Shown: in pieces, positions 13,543-15,525 of the stretch
Layout: every line of letters begins with the position of its first letter
How positions within the stretch are numbered: position 1 is the first letter of the stretch
Source of the DNA: DP-20 sp964539925
GTDB taxonomy: Bacteria > Desulfobacterota > Binatia > UBA9968
Direction: 5' to 3'
Length of the DNA: 15,525 nt
NCBI GenBank assembly: GCA_964539925.1
Contig: CAZILB010000094.1
Coordinates: 1-15,525, forward strand
Translations under genes and position numbers: made by a program
Notes under the pieces: generated by a model
Database searches by the model: none
What the model saw: the letters and a program-made list of their open reading frames with translations, nothing else
Told to the model about the DNA's origin: nothing

Positions 13543-14220
13543 ATTCTCACGCGCTCATCGCTGCTGACCCTTGCGCTGGTCGCAGCCGTCGGATTGGTTA
13601 GTTGGAGTATTTATCGGTCTTGGACGGCGGGGTCGTGGGAACTGCCCGTTCCACCCAAGAGCAGTGTCGCGGTCCCTTCTGCGGCAAATCCGCCGTTGGC
13701 AACGCTCAAAGCAGTGACCCAAACAGACGCGATCGTGCGCGGGAATCTTTTTGATCCCGAGCGGGGCGCGGGCCTGACGCGCGATGCGGAAGAAGTTTCG
13801 CAAGCGGCGCAGCGGGTGCGTAACATGGTTCTGGTGGGCACGATGATCATCGGCAACGATAAAATTGCGATCCTCCAGGATGGGGTCGCATCGAATGTCG
13901 TTCCGAGAGTTTCCGGCCAAAGCCAGACTGCGACTTCGATACGCCTGAGGCTGGGCGACAGTGTGGACGGTTATCGCCTGACTGAAATCGCCGATAAACG
14001 AGTGGTTTTTAGCAAGGACGCGGCGCGGGTCGAAGTCCTGTTGGATTATTTTCGGAAAATCGAAGTGGCGCCGCCGAAACCTGCCGCTTCGCGCCCGGCG
14101 GTCGCACCCGGCGGGCCGGTTGCGCCCCAACCGCGGGTCGTGCCTAACCTGCCGAGGCGCGCAAAGGTCCCCGTTCCACCAAATCAGCGGCCCGATTCTC
14201 AGACCCAGGAGGCTAGGTGA
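13543..14220 (+). CDS. gspC: GspC-like inner-membrane linker protein, start uncertain
   Basis: The open frame from ATT 13543 codes for 225 residues. One membrane helix (SLLTLALVAAVGLVSWSIY, about 6-24), a Pro-rich linker, then the homology region that contacts secretin domain N0: IVRGNLFDPERG (64-75), MVLVGTMIIGNDKIAILQDG (95-114) and LGDSVDGYRLTEIADKRVVF (137-156). The C-terminus (175-225) is Pro/Ala-rich; there is no PDZ domain, as in many GspC-like proteins outside enterobacteria. The start is a problem: no ATG, GTG or TTG lies between the TAA at 13540 and the membrane segment, and TTG 13594 falls inside it and would destroy it. AAAGGA (13530-13535) lies seven bases before ATT 13543, so an unusual ATT start is possible; other readings are given in the findings. 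The stop overlaps gspD as TGATG. Confidence 0.8.
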   Translation: MLTRSSLLTLALVAAVGLVSWSIYRSWTAGSWELPVPPKSSVAVPSAANPPLATLKAVTQTDAIVRGNLFDPERGAGLTRDAEEVSQAAQRVRNMVLVGTMIIGNDKIAILQDGVASNVVPRVSGQSQTATSIRLRLGDSVDGYRLTEIADKRVVFSKDAARVEVLLDYFRKIEVAPPKPAASRPAVAPGGPVAPQPRVVPNLPRRAKVPVPPNQRPDSQTQEAR

Positions 14221-15525
14221 TGACAGGAAATCGTGCAGCGGCAATCTTTTTGGCTGCGCTGGCGGGCGGTTTTGTCTATCCGCTTTCGGCGCAGCAAGGC
14301 CCGACCGCGCCTCAATCGTCTCCTGTGGCGGCGCCCAATCAACCCGCCGGTTCTGTCCCCGCCAAGCCGCCGGTTATTCCCGGTCAAATTCCCGCGCCGG
14401 GAACCGGGATCCCTGGCCCGGCCGGCCAACAATTACCGCCCCAACCGCAGCCGGCGCCATCCCCGGTTGTGCCGGGACCAAGGATGATTCCCCCTCAGAC
14501 GGCGGCGCCGAGCGGCATGGTGTCGCTTAATTTCAACCGCGCCGATTTGGTGGAAATCATCCATATCATCGCGCAACAGCTCCGGCTGACCTACACGATC
14601 GATCCGGAAGTGAAAGGCACGGTCACCATCAACAGCTCCGAGCCGCTGCGATCCGAAGACTTGCTGCCGGTTTTTCATCAACTGCTCCGGATGAACGGCG
14701 CGGTGGCGGTGCGGACGGGAAATCTCTACCACATCATGCCGATCAAAGACGGCAAAGGCTTGGCGCGTCCCGTTGGTCAGAGCAGGGAAGATAGTTTCGC
14801 TCTGCGGATCATACCGGTGCGATTTTTTTCGGTGTCGGAAATGAAAAAGGTTCTGACGCCGTTCCTTCAGCCCGGCGCCGAGGTCGTGGAAAATCCGCGC
14901 GGCAACTTTCTCATCGTCATGGACTTGCCGTCGAACATCCAGCGGCTCGTGGAAATCGCCGATATGATCGACGTCCAGGTTTTCGCCGGCACGCGCATGG
15001 AGATTTATCAGCCCAGAGTGGCCAGCGCGGAAGAGCTGGCTCAGGAAATGACCAGAGTCATGCAATCGTTTGCGGCTTCCGCTCCCCAGGCTGAGAGTTT
15101 CACGGCGCAATTTATTCCTCTGCCGCGGATCAATCAGCTGCTGGTCATCAGCCATAGCGAGGCGGCCTGGACCTACGCCCGGCGCTGGTTGGAGCGCATC
15201 GACGTCATTGCCGAAGGACCGGGGCGGCGGATTTTTATATACGCCGTGGAGAACGGCAAGGCGACCGAATTGGCCGACGTGTTGAATCAAGCCCTTGGCC
15301 AGGCGACGACAGGCACCCGATCCTCAACCCCGACTCTACAAAGCTTGCACCGCGCAACACCGCCGACCCCCGCCGGCCAACAGCCAGGGACCATGGGGGG
15401 TGCGCCGGCCTCGTTCGGTTCGCCCGCTCTTCAAGGACAACAGCGGTCCCCTGGTTTTGCTCAGGCCGCCGTGGCCGTTCCCGGGCAGGTTCCGGCTCCG
15501 GTGGTAACCCCGCCGCAGCCCGGGG
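14220..15525 (+). CDS. gspD: Type II secretion outer-membrane secretin GspD (3' partial)
   Basis: The frame runs from ATG 14220 off the window end, giving 435 codons. AGGAGG (14207-14212) is seven bases upstream. A signal peptide (1-24, ending PLSA) leads into a Pro/Gln-rich linker (25-98). Then come the periplasmic ring domains: N0 (about 100-175, VSLNFNRADLVEIIHIIAQQ), N1 (195-251, LRIIPVRFFSVSEMKKVL, NFLIVMDLPSNIQRLVEIAD), N2 (259-329, INQLLVISHSEAAWTYARRW) and the start of N3 (337-361, RRIFIYAVENGKATELADVL). N3 is interrupted by a long Pro/Gln/Gly-rich stretch (362-435) that reaches the window end. The beta-barrel secretin domain lies beyond. The gene starts one base inside the gspC stop (TGATG), so translation is coupled to GspC, its direct partner in the inner-outer membrane connection. 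Confidence 0.95.
   Translation, partial: MTGNRAAAIFLAALAGGFVYPLSAQQGPTAPQSSPVAAPNQPAGSVPAKPPVIPGQIPAPGTGIPGPAGQQLPPQPQPAPSPVVPGPRMIPPQTAAPSGMVSLNFNRADLVEIIHIIAQQLRLTYTIDPEVKGTVTINSSEPLRSEDLLPVFHQLLRMNGAVAVRTGNLYHIMPIKDGKGLARPVGQSREDSFALRIIPVRFFSVSEMKKVLTPFLQPGAEVVENPRGNFLIVMDLPSNIQRLVEIADMIDVQVFAGTRMEIYQPRVASAEELAQEMTRVMQSFAASAPQAESFTAQFIPLPRINQLLVISHSEAAWTYARRWLERIDVIAEGPGRRIFIYAVENGKATELADVLNQALGQATTGTRSSTPTLQSLHRATPPTPAGQQPGTMGGAPASFGSPALQGQQRSPGFAQAAVAVPGQVPAPVVTPPQPG

Noticed and set aside
13594..14220. TTG 13594 as the gspC start
   Set aside because: It would cut away most of the membrane helix, which is clearly encoded in the same frame upstream.

Overview
The window reads as GC-rich DNA from an uncultivated Gram-negative bacterium, most likely from the former Deltaproteobacteria or a neighbouring candidate phylum. 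This rests on the secretin and inner-membrane secretion genes, the gene order E-F-G-H-I-J-K-L-M-C-D, and intergenic repeats of the kind that fill such metagenomic genomes. It is an inference, not a taxonomic identification. All supported genes lie on the + strand. A run of 100 Ns (6754-6853) shows that this is a scaffold with a placeholder gap.

Region 1 (1-2850) holds the 3' part of a thiamine pyrophosphate enzyme of the acetolactate synthase/benzoylformate decarboxylase superfamily. A 12-helix major facilitator transporter follows 15 bases later, and the two look like a catabolic or uptake pair. Region 2 (2851-3219) has no gene. It carries a mosaic of imperfect inverted repeats and one copy of a dispersed repeat whose chance translations contain CPEQSRR and PVLSKAEG. 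Region 3 (3220-4968) has a four-helix membrane protein of unknown function, a Spy/CpxP-like periplasmic protein with its own promoter candidate, and a small cupin of the phosphomannose isomerase type II kind.

Region 4 (4988-15525) is a nearly complete type II secretion (T2SS) cluster: gspE (ATPase), gspF (platform), gspG (major pseudopilin), gspH, gspI, gspJ and gspK (minor pseudopilins), a PilM-PilN-like GspL, a PilO/GspM-like protein, a GspC-like protein, and the first 435 residues of the secretin GspD, cut by the window end. Most junctions overlap (ATGA or TGATG, or 17-20 base overlaps), so translation is probably coupled. No prepilin peptidase (gspO) is present here, although four or five pseudopilins need one; it must be encoded elsewhere or downstream.

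The T2SS is a known system and I do not see a wholly new one. The points most worth checking are these: gspC has no ordinary start codon, and its frame continues upstream through a single TAA into a 22-codon ORF behind a consensus promoter; a 12-codon ORF with a perfect Shine-Dalgarno sequence ends on the start codon of gspI; GspL looks like a fused PilM-PilN; and the assembly gap sits inside a GTTCAA repeat cluster.
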